This document shows, in pieces, positions 1-7,240 of a stretch of DNA of 64,000 bases. Below the pieces are notes generated by a model, which had not been told where the DNA came from, did not search any database, and was given only the letters and a program-made list of their open reading frames with translations. This stretch comes from JAFECT01 sp035551675 (GTDB lineage: Bacteria; Pseudomonadota; Alphaproteobacteria; Caulobacterales; Caulobacteraceae). The position numbers were made by a program, and so were the translations under genes. The stretch is from contig DASZMV010000018.1 of assembly GCA_035551675.1 (NCBI GenBank), positions 1 through 64,000 of the forward strand, in the 5' to 3' direction. The stretch's first letter is position 1. Every line of letters begins with the position of its first letter.

Positions 1-603
1 GCTCTGCTCGCCCGCCGGATAGATCCGGTGCGGCGTCCAGTCCTTCAGATACGGCCCGAGCTTCATGAAGTACTTCGGGTTCGAAATGATGAGGCCCTTG
101 ATGTCCTCTTCGAAGCCCGGGGTGTGGCTCATCAGGTTCCGCATGGTGATCGGCTGACCGTTCCGCGCGGGAATCTTGAAGTCGAGATACTGGTTGATGT
201 CGGCGTCGAGGTTGATTTTGCCGGCTTCCACCTGCTGCATCACCGCGGTCCAGGTGAAGAGCTTGGAGATGGAGCCCGGGCGGAATAGGGTCACCTTGGG
301 ATCGACGGGCTTTTCCGCGGCGACGTCGGCGAAGCCGTAGCCGCGCTCGGTCAGGACCTGGCCGTCCTTGACCACCACCACCACGCCTCCCGCGATATCG
401 CCCTGCTTCAGCGCATAGGGCACGAAGCCGTCGAGCCAAGCGTTCACGTCGGTCGCGTCGAGGGTGTGGGTCGTAGGTCCCGGGACCGGTGGGGCGGCGG
501 GGGCGTTCTTGGCTGGTGTCGCGGCGGTCGGCTGGCTCGAGCCGGGGCCCGCCAACAGAAGCGCGGCGCCCAGCGCCGCCGTCAGGATCGCAGTAAGACG
601 CAT
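1..603 (-). CDS. S12 serine hydrolase (beta-lactamase family), partial
   Basis: The first 201 residues are visible; the gene runs off the window start. The N terminus is a signal peptide (hydrophobic run at about residues 4-19) followed by an Ala/Pro-rich linker. The S12 catalytic tetrad SISK lies at residues 111-114 within FRPGSISKLF, and the conserved stretch ending in HTPGFEE follows. The sequence is closely similar to the two complete paralogues at 3364-5346 and 7241-9205, so it probably also has a C-terminal membrane region outside the window. Known members of the family are periplasmic penicillin-binding-protein-like esterases, D-aminopeptidases or D-peptidases; the substrate here is not known. 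The ATG at 603 starts directly before the signal peptide. A copy of the shared island operator lies 66 nt upstream (669-693), which suggests co-regulation with the rest of the island. Confidence 0.9.
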   Translation of the reverse strand, partial: MRLTAILTAALGAALLLAGPGSSQPTAATPAKNAPAAPPVPGPTTHTLDATDVNAWLDGFVPYALKQGDIAGGVVVVVKDGQVLTERGYGFADVAAEKPVDPKVTLFRPGSISKLFTWTAVMQQVEAGKINLDADINQYLDFKIPARNGQPITMRNLMSHTPGFEEDIKGLIISNPKYFMKLGPYLKDWTPHRIYPAGEQS

Positions 604-668
604 CGCACTCCCCAACCCGAAAGGCGGCGCACTTTCGGCGCCGCTCGCATCGGGGGAACTTCCGGCAA

Positions 669-693
669 ATTTTCTGAATCGGCAACCATTTTC
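669..693 (-). promoter_or_regulatory. Shared island element, site E
   Basis: On the plus strand this reads ATTTTCTGAATCG followed by GCAACCATTTTC. Read toward the gene it is GTTGCCGATTCAGAAAAT. It matches the sites at 7173, 9255, 13675 and 16174. The TTGC lies 82 nt from the start codon at 603. Whether it is an operator, a promoter -35 region or both cannot be told from the sequence. Confidence 0.6.
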
Positions 694-728
694 ACCAACC
701 CGAACATTACGGATTGGTAAGTGGGCGG

Positions 729-2204
729 TCAGCCTTGTTCCGTAACGGGTTTCCGAGCCAGGACCGACTTACGGACGCTGTAGGTGAAGTAGACGATGAA
801 GCCCAACACCAGCCAGACCGCCAGCCGAATCCAGGTCGCGGGCGGCAACAGCGCCATCATCATCAGGCAGGACAGCGCGCCCAGAATGGCGGTGGGGACT
901 ACGAACGGCGTCCTGAAAGCGCGCGGGATGTCCGGGTGGGTGCGGCGCAACACCAGAACCCCGATGCAGACGATGGCGAAGGCCAGGAGCGTGCCGATGG
1001 ACGACAGCTCGCCCAGGAGCTGGACCGGAACGATGGCGGCCACCAGGGCGGCGAAGAAGGCGGTCAGCCAGATCGAGAAGGCCGGGACCTTCACCCCGTT
1101 CAGTCTGGAGAAGATCGGCGGCAACAGGCCGTCCTTGCCCATGGCGTAGAAGATGCGGCTCTGGCCGTAGACGCCGATGAACATGGCGGCGAACAGGCCG
1201 ATCACCACGCCCAGCAGCACCGGAAGCTGCAGCCAGCGGCTCATGAAGGCCCCACCGTGCTGCACCGCGACAATCACCGGGAAGGCGACATTGAGTTGGG
1301 TGTAGTGGGCCAGGCCCGTCTGAACCAGCGCCATGGCCACGTAGAGCACCGAGACGATCGCCAGCGTCAGCAACAGACCGAGCGGGACGGTCTTGGCCGG
1401 GTTTTTCACCTCCTGCGCGCTCGAGGAGACCATGTCGAAACCGATGTAGGCGAAGAACACCACGCCTGCCCCGCGGATCACGCCGGACCAGCCGAAGTCT
1501 CCGACGGTGCCGTTGTTGGGCGGAATGAACGGATGCCAGTTGGCGGTGTTCACGTGGAAGAAGCCGACGCCGATCACGGCCAGGATCACGCCTACCTTCA
1601 GCAGCACGACGAGCATGTTGAACATGGTCGAGCGCTTGACGCCGAGCGTGAGGATGGCGGCAATGGCCAGGATCGCGAGCGCGGCCGGCAGGTTGATGAT
1701 GCCGCCGCCCAAGGCGAAATGGCCGTTCCCGGTCGACACGATCGGCGGCGAGGTCAAGGCGTGCGGTATGGCGATGTGGATGCCGTAGTTGGCGTCGATG
1801 TAGCTCAGGAACTGCGCGAAGTAGCCTGACCAGCCGACCGCGACGGTCGATGTGGCGAACAGATATTCCAGCACCAGGCTCCAGCCGATGATCCAGGCGA
1901 TCAACTCGCCCATGGACGCATAGGCGTAGGTATAGGCGCTGCCCGCGACTGGGATCATCGAGGCGAGTTCGGCGTAACAGAGGCCCGCGAACAGGCAGGC
2001 GATACCGGCGACCACGAAGGAGATGGCGATGGCCGGTCCGGCGTACTGCGCCGCCGCCGTGCCGGTCAGCACGAAGATGCCCGAACCGATGGTGCCGCCG
2101 ACGCCCAGCAGCACCAGCGCGAACAGGCCCATGTGCCGATGAAGCTCCTCGCCGCCGGCGCGATCGAGCAGGATCTGGATCGGCATGCGGCGGAACAGGC
2201 TCAT
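729..2204 (-). CDS. APC-family amino acid permease
   Basis: A 491-residue polytopic inner-membrane protein with about 12 hydrophobic segments. It opens with the APC signature after a short cytoplasmic N terminus (LLGVGGTIGSGIFVLTGTAA, about residues 31-50), which is the substrate and ion-binding unwound helix of this superfamily. It also has the typical GFDMVSSSAQEVKNP segment of the cationic amino acid transporter (CAT/YfnA-like) branch. It is the last gene of a four-gene minus-strand run (D-aminoacylase-like, S12 hydrolase, dipeptidase-like, permease), 33 nt after the dipeptidase. A role importing the amino acids freed by these hydrolases is a reasonable inference; the actual substrate is unknown. 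The start at 2204 has GGAG about 7 nt upstream. Confidence 0.93.
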   Translation of the reverse strand: MSLFRRMPIQILLDRAGGEELHRHMGLFALVLLGVGGTIGSGIFVLTGTAAAQYAGPAIAISFVVAGIACLFAGLCYAELASMIPVAGSAYTYAYASMGELIAWIIGWSLVLEYLFATSTVAVGWSGYFAQFLSYIDANYGIHIAIPHALTSPPIVSTGNGHFALGGGIINLPAALAILAIAAILTLGVKRSTMFNMLVVLLKVGVILAVIGVGFFHVNTANWHPFIPPNNGTVGDFGWSGVIRGAGVVFFAYIGFDMVSSSAQEVKNPAKTVPLGLLLTLAIVSVLYVAMALVQTGLAHYTQLNVAFPVIVAVQHGGAFMSRWLQLPVLLGVVIGLFAAMFIGVYGQSRIFYAMGKDGLLPPIFSRLNGVKVPAFSIWLTAFFAALVAAIVPVQLLGELSSIGTLLAFAIVCIGVLVLRRTHPDIPRAFRTPFVVPTAILGALSCLMMMALLPPATWIRLAVWLVLGFIVYFTYSVRKSVLARKPVTEQG

Positions 2205-2237
2205 GTCAGGGCTCCGGGCGGAATTGTGAGGATTCGA

Positions 2238-3353
2238 TCACTTCCAGGTCTGGGTGAGCAGGCGCTGGAAGTTGCCGCCAAGGATCAGGCCGATGTCGTG
2301 GTCGCTGTAACCCCGCTTCACCAGCACCTCGGTCAGGTTGAACACCCGCTTGGGCGTGTCGTAGCCGTCGATATCGATCTTGTCCCGGAAAGCGTAGCTG
2401 GATTTGTAGTTGGCGCGAAGGGCTTTGTTCATTTCGGGCGGCATTTTGTCATAGCCCAGAAGATCCGAGTCCGACCCAATTCCCACGTGCTCGACACCCG
2501 CCAGCTTGGCCACGTGGTCGATGTGATCGACCATATCCTCGATGGTGGTCGGGTCGGCATGTTTGATGAACATCCGCACGCCCGACACACCCATGACCCC
2601 GCCCTTGGCGGCCAGCGCCTTGATCGCCTCGTCGGTCTTGCAGCGCGGATGGTTGTTCAGCGCACGGCAGTTGGCGTGGGTGAAGGCGATGGGGACCGGT
2701 GAGAGTTCAACCGCGTCCAGCGTGGTGCGGTCGCCCGAGTGCGAGACGTCGACCAACATGCCGCACGCGTTCATCGCCTTGATGATCTCGACGCCGTAGT
2801 CAGACACCCCGCCGTCCTCGCGCTCGGTCGAGCCGGAGCCCAACAGGTTCTGCGCGTTGTAGGTGAGCTGCGAGACGCGCTGGCCGATCTGGTAGAACAT
2901 CTTCACGTCGTCGGGCGTGCGGAAGTGATCGGCGTCCTGCTGGCCCATGATCACCGCGATCTTGCCCTCGGCCTTGGCGCGCGGCATGTCAGCGGCGGTG
3001 TTCACCTGCAGGAACAGGTCGCTGTTGCGGGCGAGAAAACCGCTCCAGCCCGCTTCGAACGCCATCACGTCGTCGTAGGACCCGATGCCCACCGAGTGGT
3101 GAAACACGTTCACGCCCGAGGTTTTGAACATTTCGACGTCCGCCGGACCGAGCGTGCGGGCGTACATCTCCGGCGTGAACACCAGCGTCAGCGGCGCCAG
3201 CATATCGATAACCAGATTCCTCTTCACCAGATCGACCACGTGGGTCGGCCAGGTCTGGGTGTCGGCGGCGAACACCCGGTGCGCGCCCAGGTTCAACATG
3301 GGTGCGGCCACGGCGGCCGAGGCGACCTTCAGCAGCGTGCGGCGCGTGGTCAT
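2238..3353 (-). CDS. M19 membrane dipeptidase-like protein, Tat signal
   Basis: A 371-residue protein of the renal dipeptidase (M19, amidohydrolase fold) family. The N terminus MTTRRTLLKVASAAVAA is a twin-arginine-type signal, so it is probably exported folded. Family landmarks present are DVSHSGD, the FTHANCRALNNHPR segment (canonical SHSNARALCxHPRN) and the GIGSDSD segment carrying the C-terminal Asp. The first metal motif of the family, HxD in DGHND, is absent: the matching stretch reads NLVIDMLAPLT. The canonical bridging-Glu region reads IMGQQDAD. Known M19 enzymes cleave dipeptides, including those with a C-terminal D-residue, but activity of this variant is uncertain. It starts 10 nt after the upstream S12 hydrolase gene, with GAGGGG as ribosome binding site. 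Confidence 0.88.
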   Translation of the reverse strand: MTTRRTLLKVASAAVAAPMLNLGAHRVFAADTQTWPTHVVDLVKRNLVIDMLAPLTLVFTPEMYARTLGPADVEMFKTSGVNVFHHSVGIGSYDDVMAFEAGWSGFLARNSDLFLQVNTAADMPRAKAEGKIAVIMGQQDADHFRTPDDVKMFYQIGQRVSQLTYNAQNLLGSGSTEREDGGVSDYGVEIIKAMNACGMLVDVSHSGDRTTLDAVELSPVPIAFTHANCRALNNHPRCKTDEAIKALAAKGGVMGVSGVRMFIKHADPTTIEDMVDHIDHVAKLAGVEHVGIGSDSDLLGYDKMPPEMNKALRANYKSSYAFRDKIDIDGYDTPKRVFNLTEVLVKRGYSDHDIGLILGGNFQRLLTQTWK

Positions 3354-3363
3354 GCTTGTCCCC

Positions 3364-5346
3364 TCAGTAGTCCAGCGACAGGGTGATCAGGTGCAGGGCG
3401 AAGATGAACCAGACCGCGCTCAGCAACGCGACCGCAATCAGCAGCGACGACAGCTTGGCCCACCAGCCGCGCGAGGCGTCGCCCCAGACGGTGGCCAGGT
3501 TCCACAGGCCGACGACGGCGCCGAGGATCGTGAGAACCCCGATCAGCTGCATAAGGCGCAGCCACTTGTCGAGCGGCGTGTCGAAGCTGCCGAAGTCGTG
3601 GCCGAGCAGCATCATCCAGCCGGCGACCAGACAGAGCGCTACGATCGCTGAGACGCGAACCAGGCGATAGAGCATCGCCGGCCGGCCGCTGAGGGTGAAG
3701 TTCTTGCCGTAGGCGGCGCGCCCGATGGCGGAAATCGGCCAGGTTGCGACACAGGTGAGCAGGATCAACAGCGACACGTAGAGCAAAGGCATCATCCAGC
3801 GGCCGTCGATGGACGCCGGAACCGGGATCAGCATTTCCACGGTCGGATCGTTTTCCTGGCGCATGCTGGTGACGCGGCCGTTCTCGACGGTGGCGGCCAT
3901 GCGGTCCGTGCCGTTGACGTTCCGCCAAAGCATCGGCCCGATCTCGCGCCAGGATCTTACCCCGCCCGCGGTGTCCTTGTACGACGAGACCTTGATCGTG
4001 CCGTCCGGCGCCGCGGTCACCGTCGTCTGGCCAAGCAGCGACCCGATGGACAGGAAGTTGGTCGCCGAGCGTCCGCTGGCGACATAGCGGCCCGCGATCA
4101 GGGCGGCGTCGTGCTTGGCGGTGGAGGCGGTCGGCGGCTCCGGCGTTACGGGCGCCGGAAAATAGCGGTCCATGAAGGCGCGGTAGAGCACGGGGCGCAC
4201 GCCGTTGCCCAACTCCGCCGCGATCCCCTTGCCGCCGTTGATCGAGATGAAGATCCCGACATTGTCGTCGATCAGAAGATGCAGCTCGCTGTGGAATAAC
4301 TGCGTATCGCCGGCGTGGGCGACCACCGCGTGACCGTTGCGATCCTCGCGATAGAAGCCGAGCGCCATGCCGTTCAGCGGCGGGACCGGCGTGAACGCGG
4401 TCTGGTGCATGTACTTCGCGGTCTCGGGCTTCAGTATCTGCACGCCGTCGTACTGGCCGTTTTGCAGGTGCGCGATCATGAAGTGGCTCATGTCGTCGCC
4501 GGTCGCCGACAGGCTGCCCGCCGGCGCGCCGTTGACGAACTCGAACGGCCTGGGCCCCGCCGAGGCCGCGCCGTAACCCTTCGCCATGTCGGGCGCGAGG
4601 TTCGCCGGCAGCGGCTGCACGAAGGTCGAGTGGTGCATGTTTAGCGGCGTCAGGATGTGATGATCGATGTATTGGGCGAACGGCTCGCCCGACACGCGCT
4701 GAACGATATAGCCGGCGAGTGCGGCGCCGTAGTTGGAATAGGCGATGGTCTTGCCGGGCGCATAGATGCGCGCCGGCACGTGGATGACATAGTCGTGCAG
4801 CGTTCCCATCCGCCCGGCGTTGGCGACGAACAGCCGCTTGCCCCACTCCTCGAACCCGGGGGTATGGGTCATGAGGTTGCGCATGGTGATGGGTTTGCCG
4901 TCGCGCGGCGGGATCTTGAAGTCGAGGTATTTGTTGATGTCCGCGTCGAGGTCGAGCTTGCCTTGCTCCTGCAGCTGCATCACCGCCGTCCACATGAACA
5001 GCTTGGAAATGGATCCGGGGCGGAACAGGGTCTTCTGCGGATCGACCGGCGTGCGCTTGGCGACGTCGGCATAGCCATAACCGCGCTCGGTCACGACCTG
5101 GCCGTCCTTCACCACCACGACCACGGCGCCGGGGATGTCGCCCGCTTTCAAAGCGTAGGGCATGTAGCCGTCGAGGAAGGCGTTCACGTCGGTTGCGTCG
5201 AGCGTGTGCGCCGCGGTCGTCGCGGGCGGCGTTGCGACAGGCGTTGTCGCCGGGGTCAGCGCGCCGGCGCCGCCGACGATCAGAAGACTCGCGGCCGCGA
5301 ATGCGGCGCCCAAAACCTTGCTCAATCGCATCTTGCTCAAACGCAT
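3364..5346 (-). CDS. S12 serine hydrolase with C-terminal membrane domain
   Basis: 660 residues from the ATG at 5346, chosen because GGGGAG lies just upstream and a longer reading would run into the preceding gene. A signal peptide is followed by an S12 beta-lactamase-like domain (about residues 45-370). SISK is at 112-115, YSN at about 203-205, and an HAG motif lies near 345, giving the three active-site elements of class C/DD-peptidase-like enzymes. The last 180 or so residues hold about four hydrophobic helices, so the catalytic domain is probably tethered to the inner membrane and faces the periplasm. Family members hydrolyse D-amino-acid amides, D-peptides or esters. It lies between the D-aminoacylase-like gene (19 nt upstream) and the M19 gene (10 nt downstream), in one operon. 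Confidence 0.92.
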   Translation of the reverse strand: MRLSKMRLSKVLGAAFAAASLLIVGGAGALTPATTPVATPPATTAAHTLDATDVNAFLDGYMPYALKAGDIPGAVVVVVKDGQVVTERGYGYADVAKRTPVDPQKTLFRPGSISKLFMWTAVMQLQEQGKLDLDADINKYLDFKIPPRDGKPITMRNLMTHTPGFEEWGKRLFVANAGRMGTLHDYVIHVPARIYAPGKTIAYSNYGAALAGYIVQRVSGEPFAQYIDHHILTPLNMHHSTFVQPLPANLAPDMAKGYGAASAGPRPFEFVNGAPAGSLSATGDDMSHFMIAHLQNGQYDGVQILKPETAKYMHQTAFTPVPPLNGMALGFYREDRNGHAVVAHAGDTQLFHSELHLLIDDNVGIFISINGGKGIAAELGNGVRPVLYRAFMDRYFPAPVTPEPPTASTAKHDAALIAGRYVASGRSATNFLSIGSLLGQTTVTAAPDGTIKVSSYKDTAGGVRSWREIGPMLWRNVNGTDRMAATVENGRVTSMRQENDPTVEMLIPVPASIDGRWMMPLLYVSLLILLTCVATWPISAIGRAAYGKNFTLSGRPAMLYRLVRVSAIVALCLVAGWMMLLGHDFGSFDTPLDKWLRLMQLIGVLTILGAVVGLWNLATVWGDASRGWWAKLSSLLIAVALLSAVWFIFALHLITLSLDY

Positions 5347-5365
5347 TTCACTCCCCTCGCCGCGC

Positions 5366-7015
5366 TCAGTGCGGCTTGTAGCCCGGACCGCGCAGAACCA
5401 TTCCCGGCAGCGCGCCCGTGTGTTTGCCATGGTCGGCGACCAGCGTGCCGTTCACGATCACCCAGTCGATGCCCGCGGGCATGGCGAGCGGATGCTCATA
5501 GCTCGGCGTGTCGTCGATGCGGTCGTAGTTGAAGATGGTCACGTCGGCGCGCAGGCCCTCGCGGATCACGCCGCGGTCCCACAGTTTCAGCCGCGCCGCC
5601 GGCCAGCCGGTCATCTTGCGGATCGCGTCCGGCAGGGTGATCACGTGGCGGCGCTTGACGTATTCGGCGATCACGCGCGGGAAGTTGCCATAGGCGCGCG
5701 GGTGCGGCAGGCCGGTGGCGTCGATCTCGCCGAAGCGCACGCTGGCGCCCGCGTCGGAGCCGATGGAGACCCAGGGCTGTTTCAGGGCGGTTTCGATGTC
5801 GCGCTCGTCGATCATGAAGAACAGGCCCATGGCGCGGTGCGGCAAGGCGTCGAGCACGATGTCCCAGCACACGTCGGCGGGATCCTCGTGCACCTGCTCG
5901 GCGATGTAGGCGATCGACTTGTAGCGGTACTTGTCCCACTTCGCGTTGTAGGCGTTGGCGAGCACGATGTGGTCCCAGCCGCCCGACGCCTGCACCAGGT
6001 TCGACCAGCCGGGCTCGGAGCCCGCGGTGACTTCCTGCTTCAACTTTTCACGAACCTTCGGATCGCGCAGGCGTTCGATCGCCTTCTTCTCGCCGTCGGC
6101 GAACACCCAGTTCGGAACCGTGATCGAAAGGCCGGTGCCGCCGGCGGTGTAGACGTACATGTCGGCGGCGATGTTGACGCCTCGCGCCCGCGCGTCGTCG
6201 ACCTTGGCCACCGCCTGGTTCATCAGCTTGCCCCACTCGGGGGCGTAGGCGGCCTTGAAGTGGAAGATCTCCACCTCGATCCCGGACTTTTCGCCGATCT
6301 CGATCGACTCATCCATCGCCTTGAGCAGATCGCCGCTCTCGTCGCGCATATGGCTGGCGTAGATGCCGCCGTAGGCCTTGGCGACCTTCGCCAGGTCGAC
6401 CAGCTCGTCGGTGTTCTGGAAACTGCACGGCGGATAGATCAGGGCGGTGGCGATACCCTCGGCGCCGGCGCGCATGGCGACGGCCACGCGGCGGCGTTGT
6501 TCAGCCTCCTGCGCGGGGGTGGGACGGCCGTCCTTGTCGCCCATCACCTCCATGCGCGCCTGGCAGGCGCCGTAGTAGGTGCCGAAGTTCACCGAGATGC
6601 CCTTCTTCTGCAGCGCGGTGAACCAAGCGTCGAGCTTATCCGCATTGGCGGGACTGCCGCCCTCCCCGGCCATGACGGTGGTGACGCCTTCGAACACCTT
6701 GTTCTCGGCCTTGCCGTTGATCGGCAGCACCTCGCCGGACTGGTCCATGGAGTCGATCCAGCCGGGCGTGACGTAGTCGCCCTGGGCGTCGATCTCGCGC
6801 AGGCCGCGACCGTCGACCTTGCCGATCTTCACGAAGCGGCCGTTCTTGATCGCCACGTCGGCGATGACCCACGGGCTACCGGTGCCGTCCAGGACGCGGC
6901 CGTTGCGGATGACGAGGTCGTAGGGCGCCGACGGATGAACGTGTTTCGGCGCGGGGGCGGCGCCCATCAGCAGCACGGCGGACGCGAGCAGCGCTAAGGG
7001 TCGAACGAGCGGCAT
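5366..7015 (-). CDS. D-aminoacylase-like amidohydrolase (Amidohydro_3), exported
   Basis: 549 residues from the ATG at 7015, which directly precedes a signal peptide (MPLVRPLALLASAVLL) and has GGAGA upstream. The amidohydrolase N-terminal domain begins YDLVIRNGRVLDGTG. The TIM-barrel part has ASHMRDESGD, EVEIFHFKAA and SIGSDAGASVRFGE, matching the N-acyl-D-amino-acid deacylase family, which releases D-amino acids from N-acyl derivatives. The first metal motif HxH, normally in GFIDxHTH, is replaced by GWIDSMDQSGEV. Such variants are known to me among exported members of the family, but their chemistry is unclear. It is the first gene of a four-gene operon ending with an amino acid permease. 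The shared element (7173-7198) and a hairpin (7044-7075) lie in a 150-nt leader. Confidence 0.88.
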   Translation of the reverse strand: MPLVRPLALLASAVLLMGAAPAPKHVHPSAPYDLVIRNGRVLDGTGSPWVIADVAIKNGRFVKIGKVDGRGLREIDAQGDYVTPGWIDSMDQSGEVLPINGKAENKVFEGVTTVMAGEGGSPANADKLDAWFTALQKKGISVNFGTYYGACQARMEVMGDKDGRPTPAQEAEQRRRVAVAMRAGAEGIATALIYPPCSFQNTDELVDLAKVAKAYGGIYASHMRDESGDLLKAMDESIEIGEKSGIEVEIFHFKAAYAPEWGKLMNQAVAKVDDARARGVNIAADMYVYTAGGTGLSITVPNWVFADGEKKAIERLRDPKVREKLKQEVTAGSEPGWSNLVQASGGWDHIVLANAYNAKWDKYRYKSIAYIAEQVHEDPADVCWDIVLDALPHRAMGLFFMIDERDIETALKQPWVSIGSDAGASVRFGEIDATGLPHPRAYGNFPRVIAEYVKRRHVITLPDAIRKMTGWPAARLKLWDRGVIREGLRADVTIFNYDRIDDTPSYEHPLAMPAGIDWVIVNGTLVADHGKHTGALPGMVLRGPGYKPH

Positions 7016-7043
7016 GACGGGTCTCCGCGTCCCAAATCGAGCG

Positions 7044-7075
7044 ACCGGGCCGCCCGCATCGGCGGACGACCCGGT
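7044..7075 (-). other. Leader hairpin upstream of the D-aminoacylase-like gene
   Basis: ACCGGGCCGCC pairs with GGCGG and CCCGGT across a small loop and a 4-nt bulge. It resembles the hairpins at 11244-11271 and 13761-13790, and all three are followed on the plus strand by a similar GGAGG(G)AAC stretch. It could be the terminator of the hydrolase gene ending at 7241 or a leader attenuator for the gene starting at 7015. Confidence 0.4.
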
Positions 7076-7172
7076 CTTCCCGCACCGGCGGAGGGAACCG
7101 CGCTCGGCCCGGAATTCTGTAACCGGAGTCGAGACGGCCATTGGCCGCCGCGACTCCAGGACAGGACATCAG

Positions 7173-7198
7173 ATTTTCTGATTACGCAACTCGTTTTC
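7173..7198 (-). promoter_or_regulatory. Shared island element, site C
   Basis: The plus strand reads ATTTTCTGATTACGCAACTC followed by GTTTTC. Toward the gene it reads GTTGCGTAATCAGAAAATC. It lies between the hydrolase gene ending at 7241 and the operon starting at 7015. Its distance to the start codon (174 nt from TTGC) is longer than at the other sites. Confidence 0.6.
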
Positions 7199-7240
7199 CA
7201 CTTTGCACATTCGCGGACCGGCCCGTCAGTGTCGGTCCCG

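Noticed and set aside
5204..6997. A long plus-strand open frame opposite the D-aminoacylase-like gene
   Set aside because: Same reason: it mirrors a well-supported gene and its protein shows no recognisable motif.
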